Source: Willaertia magna
Lineage: Eukaryota > Heterolobosea > Eutetramitea > Acrasida > Naegleriidae
Length of the DNA: 10,873 bases
Direction of reading: 5' to 3'
NCBI GenBank assembly: GCA_902984215.1
Contig: CADWAF010001383.1
Span: forward strand, 1 to 10,873
A model generated the notes under the pieces. It searched no databases, was not told where the DNA came from, and was given only the letters and a program-made list of their open reading frames with translations. The position numbers and the translations under genes are program-made. Every line of letters starts with the position of its first letter. The first letter of the stretch is position 1. Of this stretch, positions 1-7,758 are shown in pieces.

Positions 1-1
1 G

Positions 2-49
2 AAGGCACTCCCATACTTAAAGGCTGGTGTTAAAGAATATGTCAACAAT
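2..49 (+). repeat. Repeat module A, copy 1 (helix ending in Lys-Glu-Tyr-Val-Asn-Asn)
   Basis: This stretch encodes KALPYLKAGVKEYVNN and differs at only two bases from 521-568, exactly 519 bp (173 codons) downstream in the same frame. The upstream half of this copy lies outside the window. In the second copy the module is preceded by a Lys/Phe-rich helix, so the complete unit is probably about 35 residues. Confidence 0.9.
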
Positions 50-940
50 AGCTTTGATGAAGAAGCAGACTTTAAATTTGGTAAATTATTAAAGAAGGTT
101 GGTAAAGTAGGATTAAAGTTAGGTAAAGCATATTTAAGAACTCAAGGTATTCCATTAGAAGATGAACAAGCAGATAAATTCTGGAAGAAAATTTGGGGAG
201 TTGTCAAACAAGTTGGTAAAGGAGCAATTAAATCATATGTTAATCAAAACTTTGATGCAATGACTGAAGCAGATAAATTCAAGATTGGTAAATTATTAAA
301 GAGTGTTGGTAAAATTGGTTTAAAGTTAGGTAAAGCATACTTAAGAACTCAAGGTATCCCATTAGAAGATGAAGTCAAAGTTGTCAGAAGAAGAAGATTT
401 GGTCCAAGAAGACAAAGAGTTCCTAGATTCCCAAGAGTTAGAAGAGAAAGAAGAATTAGAAGAAGATCTGCAGAAGTTGAATCTGATAAATTCTTCAAGA
501 AGATTGGTAAATTATTCAAGAAGGCACTTCCATACTTAAAGGCTGGTGTTAAAGAATATGTTAACAATAACTTAGCTGATACTCAAGCAACTCCAGGACA
601 AATTGCAGCAAACTTTGCAAGAGGACAAATTGGTAGATGTTATAGTCAAGCTCAAAGATTAGGTAATCCATGTTTTGATTGTAGTGGTTTAGTATTAAAA
701 TCATGGGCAGCAGCAGGAAGAAATGTCCCAACTTACACTGGTGCTTATCCAGGTGGTTTAAGAGAAGTTTCTGTCAATGCAATGCAAGAAGGTGATATTG
801 TTTTCAGACCAGGTCACGTTGGTATCTATGTTGGTGGTGGTCAAATCGTTTCTGCAGAAAACTCTAAGAATGGTGTTCAAATGAGAGATGTTAACACATA
901 TAAGAAATGGTTCGGTATCACTAAAGTATTCAGACCATAA
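2..940 (+). CDS. Cationic-helix repeat protein with C-terminal NlpC/P60 peptidoglycan hydrolase domain (5' end outside window)
   Basis: The frame is open from the window edge (first full codon at 2) to TAA at 938-940, giving 312 visible residues. The ATG at 260 is internal: the same frame and repeat pattern run through it, so the true start and any signal peptide lie to the left. Residues 1-195 are lysine-rich amphipathic modules separated by acidic linkers, followed by an Arg/Pro-rich segment (residues 125-157). Residues about 197-312 are an NlpC/P60 domain, a cysteine peptidase fold that cuts peptidoglycan stem peptides. The Asp-Cys-Ser-Gly motif places the catalytic Cys at codon 680-682 (residue 227), and Gly-His-Val-Gly-Ile-Tyr places the His at 815-817 (residue 272). 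The usual third catalytic position appears to be Ser (851-853) followed by Ala-Glu-Asn. All 14 Gln codons are CAA. The composition suggests a secreted antibacterial protein, possibly processed into peptides; this is inferred. NlpC/P60 genes in microbial eukaryotes are often of bacterial origin. Confidence 0.88.
   Translation, partial: KALPYLKAGVKEYVNNSFDEEADFKFGKLLKKVGKVGLKLGKAYLRTQGIPLEDEQADKFWKKIWGVVKQVGKGAIKSYVNQNFDAMTEADKFKIGKLLKSVGKIGLKLGKAYLRTQGIPLEDEVKVVRRRRFGPRRQRVPRFPRVRRERRIRRRSAEVESDKFFKKIGKLFKKALPYLKAGVKEYVNNNLADTQATPGQIAANFARGQIGRCYSQAQRLGNPCFDCSGLVLKSWAAAGRNVPTYTGAYPGGLREVSVNAMQEGDIVFRPGHVGIYVGGGQIVSAENSKNGVQMRDVNTYKKWFGITKVFRP
62..166 (+). repeat. Repeat module B, copy 1 (cationic amphipathic helix)
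   Basis: It encodes 35 residues beginning Glu-Ala-Asp and ending Pro-Leu-Glu-Asp-Glu. The core has the pattern GKLLKKVGKVGLKLGKAYL, with Lys every three or four residues on a Gly/Leu/Val background, which would give one charged and one hydrophobic helix face. Module B copy 2 at 266-373 matches it closely. Cecropin-like antimicrobial helices have a similar composition; common descent is not claimed. Confidence 0.85.
167..262 (+). repeat. Repeat module C (Trp-containing cationic helix)
   Basis: It encodes a related but diverged unit, starting Gln-Ala-Asp-Lys-Phe-Trp-Lys-Lys and ending Tyr-Val-Asn-Gln-Asn-Phe-Asp-Ala-Met. The Ser-Tyr-Val-Asn ending matches the end of module A, so A and C look like divergent copies of one ancestral unit. 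It lies between the two B modules. Confidence 0.75.
266..373 (+). repeat. Repeat module B, copy 2
   Basis: It encodes 36 residues starting Glu-Ala-Asp-Lys-Phe. The second half (GLKLGKAYLRTQGIPLEDE) is identical to copy 1 at 62-166, and the first half has a few substitutions plus one extra residue. Near-identity at the DNA level points to recent duplication or ongoing conversion. Confidence 0.88.
374..472 (+). other. Arg/Pro-rich segment of the NlpC/P60 protein
   Basis: This segment encodes about 33 residues with 16 Arg, all AGA codons, plus several Pro (Arg-Arg-Arg-Arg-Phe-Gly-Pro-Arg-Arg, then Pro-Arg-Phe-Pro-Arg). It ends in Arg-Arg-Arg-Ser. The composition recalls Pro/Arg-rich antimicrobial peptides, and the poly-Arg runs could be processing sites for a dibasic endoprotease. 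Both are inferences. On the DNA the segment is a strong purine tract. Confidence 0.75.
482..568 (+). repeat. Repeat module A, copy 2, with its preceding Lys/Phe helix
   Basis: It follows an acidic linker (Ala-Glu-Val-Glu-Ser-Asp) and encodes KFFKKIGKLFKKALPYLKAG and then Val-Lys-Glu-Tyr-Val-Asn-Asn. Its second half (521-568) is a near-perfect copy of the window start. It is the last cationic module before the linker Leu-Ala-Asp-Thr-Gln-Ala and the NlpC/P60 domain. Confidence 0.85.
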
Positions 941-1147
941 ATTTTGTATTAATAAACTGTATTTTAATTACGAAAATTTAATCTGAAATGGCTTAACTTC
1001 GTTTTTGTAAAAAGCTCAGAATTTATTTAAATCAAAGTGTTTTTATAATTTATCTAACTAACAAAATTACTGTAATTGCACACTTTCTAAAATCTTTTAT
1101 TGTTAAACAGCTATTTAAATTTGTTGCAGTAGGTTCTTTATTTGCAG
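938..1147 (+). other. 3' flank of the hydrolase gene and possible intron end
   Basis: The TAA stop is followed by A+T-rich noncoding DNA with TAATAAA-like signals at about 950-956. A CTAACTAAC element at 1054-1062 resembles a spliceosomal branch site, and 1133-1147 is a pyrimidine-rich run ending in CAG, like a 3' splice site just before the next coding stretch. The branch-to-AG spacing of about 85 bases is long, and no matching donor is evident, so splicing is only a possibility. Confidence 0.35.
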
Positions 1148-1426
1148 AACAAAATGTACAGAAGTAACCTCCACAATCAACCAGCAAACGAACCACAAAA
1201 CATTATTCAAGAAGAACAAAGAACACAAAAACTTCCAGTTCCAACTAACGATAATTATACTAATCCACAAAAAGATGAATCATTGATAGGTGTTGCATTA
1301 AATAGAAATATTAATCAACAAGATCAGTCTAATCAAAAAAGGATATACGGTTTTAAAAAATTTAAATTAATAAAATTATTTCAAATTCAATTAACCGCCC
1401 AGCTTTTTTGTTTTTTTGTAAAATAA
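1148..1426 (+). CDS. Gln/Asn-rich coding fragment, likely an exon or truncated gene
   Basis: I do not recognise this protein. The first ATG is 1154-1156 and the frame ends with TAA at 1424-1426. From 1148 to about 1342 it looks coding: it is rich in Gln, Asn, Pro and Glu, it uses C-containing codons (AAC, CCA, ACA, CTC), and all ten Gln codons are CAA or CAG, as in the upstream hydrolase gene. After about 1342 the frame turns into Lys/Phe/Leu-rich low-complexity sequence typical of A+T-rich noncoding DNA, so the last 28 or so residues are probably not real. A CAG at 1145-1147 just before the coding stretch suggests a 3' splice site. The fragment may be one exon of a spliced gene, or a gene cut off where the A+T-rich region begins. 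It contains no membrane segment or known motif that I can see. Confidence 0.4.
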   Translation, partial: NKMYRSNLHNQPANEPQNIIQEEQRTQKLPVPTNDNYTNPQKDESLIGVALNRNINQQDQSNQKRIYGFKKFKLIKLFQIQLTAQLFCFFVK

Positions 1427-1511
1427 ATTTATTCAATGTTAAATACAGAGCTTTTTATTTGTTTGTCTAATTTTTTTAATAATTCTTTACAAATTACTTT
1501 TCACTAAATCT

Positions 1512-1540
1512 TTGTAAAATTATAATTAAGCCTTTTACAA
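1512..1540. repeat. Small inverted repeat (8-bp stem)
   Basis: TTGTAAAA (1512-1519) is followed after 13 bases by its exact complement TTTTACAA (1533-1540). It lies at the point where sequence composition becomes extremely A+T-rich. It could form a weak hairpin; no function is implied. Confidence 0.4.
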
Positions 1541-1559
1541 TAACGAAGAAACTTAGTTA

Positions 1560-3340
1560 ACATAATTTTAAAAATAGATAAATACTTTTTATATTTTAAT
1601 TTTCTTTCCTAATTAATAAAAAAAAATGAATAATTAAATTGTTTTTTATTTTTATTTATTTTTTAATAACTGTACAAATTTTATTTTTTATTTTAAATTT
1701 TTAATTTCAAATATATTAAATTAAATAAATTTATAATAAAACTATGATTAATTATAATTATAATTAAAGTTATTTTAAAAAATAGATAAATTAAAAATAA
1801 ATATTATTTTTAAATTATTTAACAGTAAATATTTATATAATAATATTATTAAAAACTATAAGAATATTAATAAAAAAAATATTTGATTAGTTTTATTATT
1901 AAATTTAAATAATAATAATGATTAATCATAATTAAAAAAATAAAATTAATTATATAAAATTATAAAAAATCAATAAGAAATTTTTTTTAATAATAATAAT
2001 ATTATAATATAATGTAATAAAAAATAAAAGTTTTAATAAAAAAATTTATGTATTTATTTATTAAAAATAAAAAAAAGAAAATAATTATTAATAATTAAAA
2101 TATATTAATAAAGTTAATAAAATTAAGTTAAAAATAAATAAATTTTTTTATATAAATATAAATAATATTAATAAATAAATTTAAGTAAATTATTTATTAT
2201 AATAATTATATTTTTTATTATTTTTATTATTTTTTTATAAAAAAATAAAATAGTTATAAATATAAAAATATAAATTATTTTTATTTTATTTACTATTATA
2301 ATTATTTAAATAATAATTGTTTTAATATAATATATTATTATTATATATAAAATATTTATTATAAATTGATATTTTAATTTTATAATTTTTAATTATTTAA
2401 TAATTGTTATTGCATTAATATTATTAATATAAAACGTTAATTTTTTTAATAATTTTATACTTTTTATTGATAAAAAATTGAATTTATAGTTTATATTATA
2501 ATTAATTTGTCTTTTTTTTATTATTAATGATATTATATTATAATATATTTTTATTTTTTCTTAATTTAAATACTTTAAAATTTATTTTATTTTATTATTA
2601 AATACAAATAAATTATAATCTTTAAAATCAATATTTTTTATATTGTTATTAATATAAAATGTTTTAAATTTATTTTTAATATTTTTAATATTTTTTTAAA
2701 TCTATCAATTATTTTTTAAAATATATTTCTTTTAAAAAATGTACATCATTAGATTTAAAATATAAATTATAAATAGATTTATAATCGAAATTAATTAAGT
2801 TTTTATAATTTTTTTAAGAAAAAAAATAAAAAAAATAAATTTATTAAAAAGATACTTTTTTAATATTTAAATAAAATATAAATTTTTATTTTATCAAAAA
2901 AAATTTATCATAAAAGTATTACAAAAAATTTATTTATTATTTATCTTTTCATTCATTTTAATCAGAGTACTTACTTATTTAAATTATAAAATAAACTTAA
3001 TTAATTATATATTTTCTATTAAAATTCTAATATGTTAAATAAAAAAGATAAAAGATATATAAAAATATAAGATATTTTTATTATTTTTATTTTTTTACTA
3101 TTATTATTATTAAAAATTAATAAAGCCACTTTTTTTATTTTTTTATAAGATTATATTTTATTTTGTCTTTTTAAAAAAGAGTTTTATTAAATCTTATTAA
3201 ATTTTATTAAATTTAAATCTTTTTTATTCAATAAATCCTTTTTTATTTTATCTTTTTTATTATTTCTGTAATTATTATAATTAGAATTATTAAATTTAAA
3301 TATAAAACTAAAGCTGTATCTACATTTAATATTAAATTTT
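1560..3340. other. Extremely A+T-rich stretch without recognisable genes
   Basis: About 1.8 kb consists almost only of A and T, with many homopolymer runs and only scattered G or C. No frame shows a protein-like mix of residues on either strand, even with TAA/TAG read as sense. A small tandem repeat of a 10-bp unit (TTATTAAATC/T, three copies) lies at 3184-3213. The stretch may be intergenic DNA or the eroded flank of the element to the right. Confidence 0.6.
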
Positions 3341-3350
3341 AAGTTTGGTT

Positions 3351-3370
3351 GTCAACACTATAGTGATGTC
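3351..3370. repeat. Palindrome CACTATAGTG inside a longer imperfect inverted repeat
   Basis: CACTATAGTG (3356-3365) is a perfect palindrome; with mismatches the symmetry extends outward to GTC...GATGTC. The left side, TTGTCAAC, recurs in the palindrome at 3702-3719. This is the first of several symmetric sites that stand out from the A+T background ahead of the recombinase-like gene. Confidence 0.55.
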
Positions 3371-3419
3371 TTATTTTTAGCACTTTAAATTAATTTATTA
3401 TTACTCTATACTATCTAAA

Positions 3420-3438
3420 GTTTCACCTATATTGAAAC
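3420..3438. repeat. Hairpin GTTTCA-7 nt-TGAAAC
   Basis: A perfect 6-bp stem (3420-3425 with 3433-3438) encloses a 7-base loop. It is part of the cluster of symmetric sites between 3350 and 3720. Confidence 0.45.
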
Positions 3439-3561
3439 CAATGTCTAATATTAAGAGTTAGTGATATTATAATGTAGTAACTTAATTTTTATGATTTTTG
3501 ACTTTGAAAAAAAAAATAAAAAATTTTTATTTGTCACACATTTTAAAAAATATTTATTGTC

Positions 3562-3579
3562 CGACCATTTAAATGGTCG
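3562..3579. repeat. Perfect 18-bp palindrome CGACCATTTAAATGGTCG
   Basis: The site is its own reverse complement over 18 bases and is far richer in G+C at its ends than its surroundings. It is preceded by TATTTATTGTC, nearly the same lead-in (TTATTTATTGTC) that precedes the palindrome at 3702-3719. It could be a binding site for a dimeric protein such as a recombinase, regulator or replication protein; this is inferred. Confidence 0.7.
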
Positions 3580-3599
3580 CACTTTTATTTTTTAAATAA

Positions 3600-3648
3600 T
3601 TCACTGGTGAACAATTTTTTATTATTATTTTCTCACTGATGAACAATT
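3600..3648. repeat. Direct repeat TCACTGRTGAACAATTT, two copies
   Basis: Copies start at 3601 and 3632, 31 bp apart, and differ at one position (G or A). Each begins with an imperfect palindrome (TTCAC-TG-GTGAA in the first). The core TGAACAATT appears a third time at 3913-3921, 36 bp before the ATG at 3957. These may be operator- or promoter-type elements for the downstream gene. Confidence 0.55.
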
Positions 3649-3701
3649 TATTTTATTGTTGTTATAATTATTTTTATTTTTTAATAAATATTTTTTATTT
3701 A

Positions 3702-3719
3702 TTGTCAACGCGTTGACAA
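3702..3719. repeat. Perfect 18-bp palindrome TTGTCAACGCGTTGACAA
   Basis: This perfect 18-bp palindrome has a CGCG centre, which is striking in DNA of this composition. It shares the TTTATTGTC lead-in with the palindrome at 3562-3579 and TTGTCAAC with 3350-3357. It lies about 240 bp upstream of the recombinase-like frame. Confidence 0.7.
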
Positions 3720-3956
3720 GTATTTTATGTTTATAATAATTTATATATTTAACAAGAATTAAAACCTTAACTATTAATATTTAATCTATATACATTACCA
3801 CTAACCTGTGATTGCTAATGATAATATTTATAATAAATTTATATTTAAAATAATAATAAACTTTATAATAATTAAAAATTTTTAATGATTAATATAAATT
3901 TAATATTGCAAGTGAACAATTAAAAAAAAATTAAATAAAAAAAATTAATAAAAAAA

Positions 3957-6455
3957 ATGTTATCATTATTAATACTTAATAATTCTATCAACTATAATTT
4001 CGATTTGGATTAATATGATTTAGATAATAAAAAAGATATTTAACTATTACCAGAATATCCATTAAATAAAGTATTTGCAGTTGAAAAAGATATTGATTAT
4101 AATGAAGAACAACTAAAAGATAATAAAGATGAAATTATTGAAAAAATATTAATAATTGAAAAACAATTATTTAGTAATATTTCAGAATTATTAGAAGATT
4201 AAGAATTATTTAATAATAAAAATACTGATACTGTTTCTATTTTATAAATAAATAGAAATTTGAGATAAAATATTAATAATTTATTAAATATTAATAATGA
4301 TTTAATTATTATCGGTAATGTTAATATTATAAATTTTGTAAAAATATTTATAAATTTAAGAAACAAATAAAAAAGCATTGGTATAATTATTTAAAAATTA
4401 AATTAAAAGAAAATGCATAATTTAATAATAATAATAAGAAATATACTAAAAATTTAGAAATTATATTTCAATATATATTAAATATAAAAAAACAAAAATA
4501 TTTTTATAGCACTATTTTCAGTTATTCTTATAATGTTTTAATGAATTTTATTAAAGCTAAGAAATTATTATTTAAACATATTAAAATTGTTAGACAAAAA
4601 TATATATTATTTTTAAGAGATTTAAGATATTTATATGGAAAATAAATTTATAAAGTTAAATCATTATTAAATGTTAATAAAGATGAAATGGTTAATTATT
4701 TAAATATTAATATTAACAAAAGCTTTATTATATAGTTTAATATTACAAACAAGAAGTAGAGGAATGAAAGGTGATAGTTTTGAATATATGAAATTAAAAA
4801 ATATTATTTTTATTCCAATTATTATTAAGAAAAATGAAAAAAATTATTTCGTTTTAAATAGTAGATTTGAAATTGAAAAAGATAAAATTTTATTAAAAAA
4901 TCTTAAAATACAAATACTAATTGAAAATAACAATTTAATGAAATGTCTAAATATTTTATTAGCTTTTTATTTGTTTTATTTTAGACAAATATTTGTTAGA
5001 AAAGATTTTATAAAATGATTACAAAACCAATAAAAAAAGATTAAAAATTTAAATAAAAAGTTTTAAATCAAATTTTATATATTCAAACTGATAGTAAAAG
5101 TTCATTAACTAATAAAAATATATCAAAATATATTTATTAATTAACAGAAAATGTATAGTTTAATAATAAAACTAAAAAATATAGAATGAGATTATATAAA
5201 TCAAGTTTAACATTGTTTTATTAATAAAATTAAAACATGGTGGTTATAATGGTAATTGAGAAAATTATAAAGAAAAAATTAGAAAATACATAGGTTAGAA
5301 AAGTATTAAGATGGTTGATTATTATGATAAAGAGATTTTTATGTATTATAATGATAGTAATATTATTGTTGAAACTAATAATAAAGAAATTTTAAAAAAG
5401 TGGTTACTAATTTATTGAATATTGATAGCATTAATATTGATATCAGTTTATAAAATAAAAATCAAAATACTTTACAAGAATTTGAAAATGGAATTTTAAT
5501 TGATGATAAATTAAATATTTAGAATTTAATAAATGATATTGCTAAATTGAAGATATTTTTAAAAAATTTGATAAAAAAAAGATTATTCAATTATTTATTA
5601 TTAGAATGTCAAAGGTTATGAGTTGTTTTATTAGATTAATTTATGGTGATTATAAAACAATTTTATAAAAACAAAATAACAATATTAATAATAAATCTAA
5701 TAAGAATCATAATCATAAAATTGATGATGGAATTAAAGAATTTGTTAATGATAGATTCTTGAAGAAGAATTAAATAATTTAATGAGACATCTACATTATA
5801 TTAATAAAAAAAAGAAAAATAAGAAATGTAGTATTTTATTTAAATTAAAAAAGAAGTATTTATTTAATAATTGTGATGAAAATGAATTATATGATTATTA
5901 TAAAGTTAATAAGATCAAATTAAATAAGACAAGTAATATTTAGACTTAAAGTGATATTACTAATGAAATTGTAAACTCTAAAGAAATTCTTAAACCATAG
6001 TATAAAAAAAATTAAATTTATAATAATTATATTAATGCAATTATAGAAATTTATAATAAGGCAAGTATATATTTAAGTAAAAAAGTTCAAAATGCAATTA
6101 AAAAAATTAATTAAGTAATAGAACATCATAAAATTAATAAATTATTACATTTTTTGAAATTTGATAAGTTTAGATTAAAGATTAATTTAAAACTAATACT
6201 TTTTTAAATATAGAAGTTAATAATGAAGAAATTATTGAAAGAGAAGATAATATTAATTTTAATGAATTAAAAGATCAAAAAGTAATTGAAAAAGAAAATA
6301 GTATTATTTTTGATGAAGAAGATGAAGAAATGATTATTAGAAAAAATAATTTAAACTTTAATGAAGTTAATAATAATCAAAGTATTCCATTTGAAGTAAT
6401 TAGTGATGATGAAGATGATGTACAAATCATTTTGACAGATGATGAATTAGATTAA
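3957..6455 (+). pseudogene. Frame-broken gene with a tyrosine-recombinase-like (Crypton/integrase type) domain
   Basis: From ATG 3957 a protein rich in Asp, Glu, Asn and Lys can be followed for about 830 codons, but only by changing frame near 4370, 4710, 5012, 5215, 5397, 5547, 5754 and 6195 and by reading about 22 TAA/TAG codons as Gln. One in-frame TGA (5257-5259) remains. A Lys/Tyr-rich N-terminal half (Lys-His-Trp-Tyr-Asn-Tyr near 4375) precedes the recombinase-like core. Box I is Leu-Gln-Thr-Arg-Ser-Arg-Gly with candidate catalytic Arg at 4758-4760, followed by GDSFEYMKLKNI. A possible box II is Tyr-Arg-Met-Arg (5180-5191), with Tyr where His is usual. The final box is IGQKSIKMVDYYDK, with candidate nucleophile Tyr at 5320-5325. 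The C-terminus (6213-6452) is strongly acidic. Tyrosine recombinases cut and rejoin DNA through a phosphotyrosine link. The end is placed at TAA 6453-6455, but if TAA is sense it lies further on. Decay and homopolymer sequencing errors are both possible. Confidence 0.55.
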
Positions 6456-6529
6456 TATATTTGTAATAAATTTTAATAAAGGTTAAAGGGAATTTGTATA
6501 AAATTATATTTGTTTTAAGTTTAGGTTTT

Positions 6530-7758
6530 AACCATATATAGTATATTTCTATATATAGAAAGTATGAGCTTATGTTATCTATATTTAGATAATCTATATG
6601 TTCTCTTATACCTTTGTGTTTCATTACTATTATAATATCTTAATAAATAACTTTAATAATATATATCTATACTTTCATATATATTTTTAATATACTCAAT
6701 AAAAAGTCGAAAACCTTAGTCAATTCATTTTATTATATTTAATAATGTAAATAATATGATAAGAATTAAAATTATAAATAAAAGTTAATAATTTAATGTT
6801 TTAAAATTATATATATATTTTATAACTATTTCTAAATAAGTAATATTACTAAATAAAGTATACATGAGCTCATGTTAACCTTATTTAGACTTTAGATAAT
6901 ATTAGTATTTAATTTATTTTATTAAATATTTATAAATAATAAAACTATAATATACTTATTAATTTTTAATTATTTTTTATATAATAAAAAATATTATATC
7001 TTAGTGAAAATATAAATTGTAAATGTATTAAAAATAATAAATTTTAATATAATTTACGTATAAAATTTATAGTTTTATTATAAATTTATATTTATTTTAA
7101 AAATTTATTATTTAAATTTTATATATATATTTTATAATAATACTAAATATAGTTAATTACTAAATAAAGTAATATATGAGTTCATGTTATATTTATTTAA
7201 AATATAGATAATAATAATAGTATTTAATTTATTTTATTTAATCTTAACAAATAATAAAATTACAATATATTTATTAATTTTAATTTATAATTTTTTAGTA
7301 AAATTTTATATACCTTAATGAATACATCAATTATAAATATATTAAAAATAATAAAATTTAATATAATTAATGTATAAAATTTATAGTTTTATTATAAATT
7401 TAAATTAATTTTAATTATTTTTTATTTTAAAATAATATATATAATTTATAATAATACTAAATATATTTAATTACCAAATAAAGTAATATATGAGCTTATG
7501 TTATATTTATTTAGACTTTAGATAATAATAGTATATAATTTATTTATATTGATATTAATAAATAATAAAATTATAATATACTTATTAATTTTTAATCATT
7601 TATAATCTAATAAAAAATTATATACTTTAGTAAATATATAAATTGTAAATGTATTAAAAATAATAAAATTTAATGTAATTAATATATAAAATTTAAATTT
7701 TTATTATAAATTTAAATTTATTTTAATAATTTATTATTTAATTTTTATATATATATTT
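6530..7758. repeat. Tandem array, unit about 313 bp, three clear copies and one divergent
   Basis: A conserved block around AAATAAAGTA-N-ATGAGCTCATGTTA recurs with GAG at 6566, 6866, 7178 and 7492, giving spacings of 300, 312 and 314 bp. The last three copies align over most of their length: AGATAATA, TTTAATTTATTT, TATTAAAAATAATAAA, TATAGTTTTATTATAAATTT and the TATATATATTTTATAATA ends recur in order. The first copy matches mainly at the palindrome and at its end. The array ends near 7758, where unrelated sequence begins. It lies between the plus-strand recombinase-like gene and the minus-strand gene. Confidence 0.75.
6862..6875. repeat. Perfect palindrome ACATGAGCTCATGT in repeat copy 2
   Basis: This 14-bp perfect palindrome sits in a longer imperfect inverted repeat of about 36 bp (AAATAA...TTATTT). 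Equivalent but imperfect palindromes occur in the other copies around 6562, 7174 and 7488, always keeping GAGYT at the centre. The centre is the most conserved non-A/T part of each unit. Confidence 0.7.

Noticed and set aside
260..262. ATG at 260 as the start of the hydrolase gene
   Set aside because: The same frame is open and carries the same repeat modules from the window edge through this ATG, so it is internal.
349..567. Minus-strand open frame of 72 codons
   Set aside because: It is the antisense of the repeat modules and Arg-rich segment of the hydrolase gene; its Leu-rich composition mirrors the AGA and Lys codons on the plus strand.
1142..1144. TTG at 1142 as the start of the Gln/Asn-rich frame
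   Set aside because: The setting is eukaryotic, the first ATG is at 1154, and TTG CAG here looks like part of a 3' splice site.
4369..4375. Programmed -1 frameshift at AAAAAAG
   Set aside because: The heptamer is not in the required phase for the incoming frame, and at least seven other frame changes lack any such signal.
4764..5018. Independent 84-codon gene
   Set aside because: The coding pattern continues upstream of this ATG (4716-4763) and, after a frame change, downstream; it is one segment of the broken recombinase-like gene.
3957..6455. RIP-type C-to-T mutation as the sole cause of TAA/TAG codons
   Set aside because: CA-containing codons for His, Thr, Ser and Pro persist in the same gene, and TAG is present without any CAG; uniform CpA mutation does not predict this, though partial decay cannot be excluded.
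6427..6624. Minus-strand 65-codon open frame
   Set aside because: It overlaps the acidic tail of the plus-strand gene and the first palindromic repeat unit, and it has no protein-like features.
6530..7758. CRISPR-like array
   Set aside because: The repeated units are about 313 bp, repeat along nearly their whole length and lack short spacers; this is a tandem satellite.
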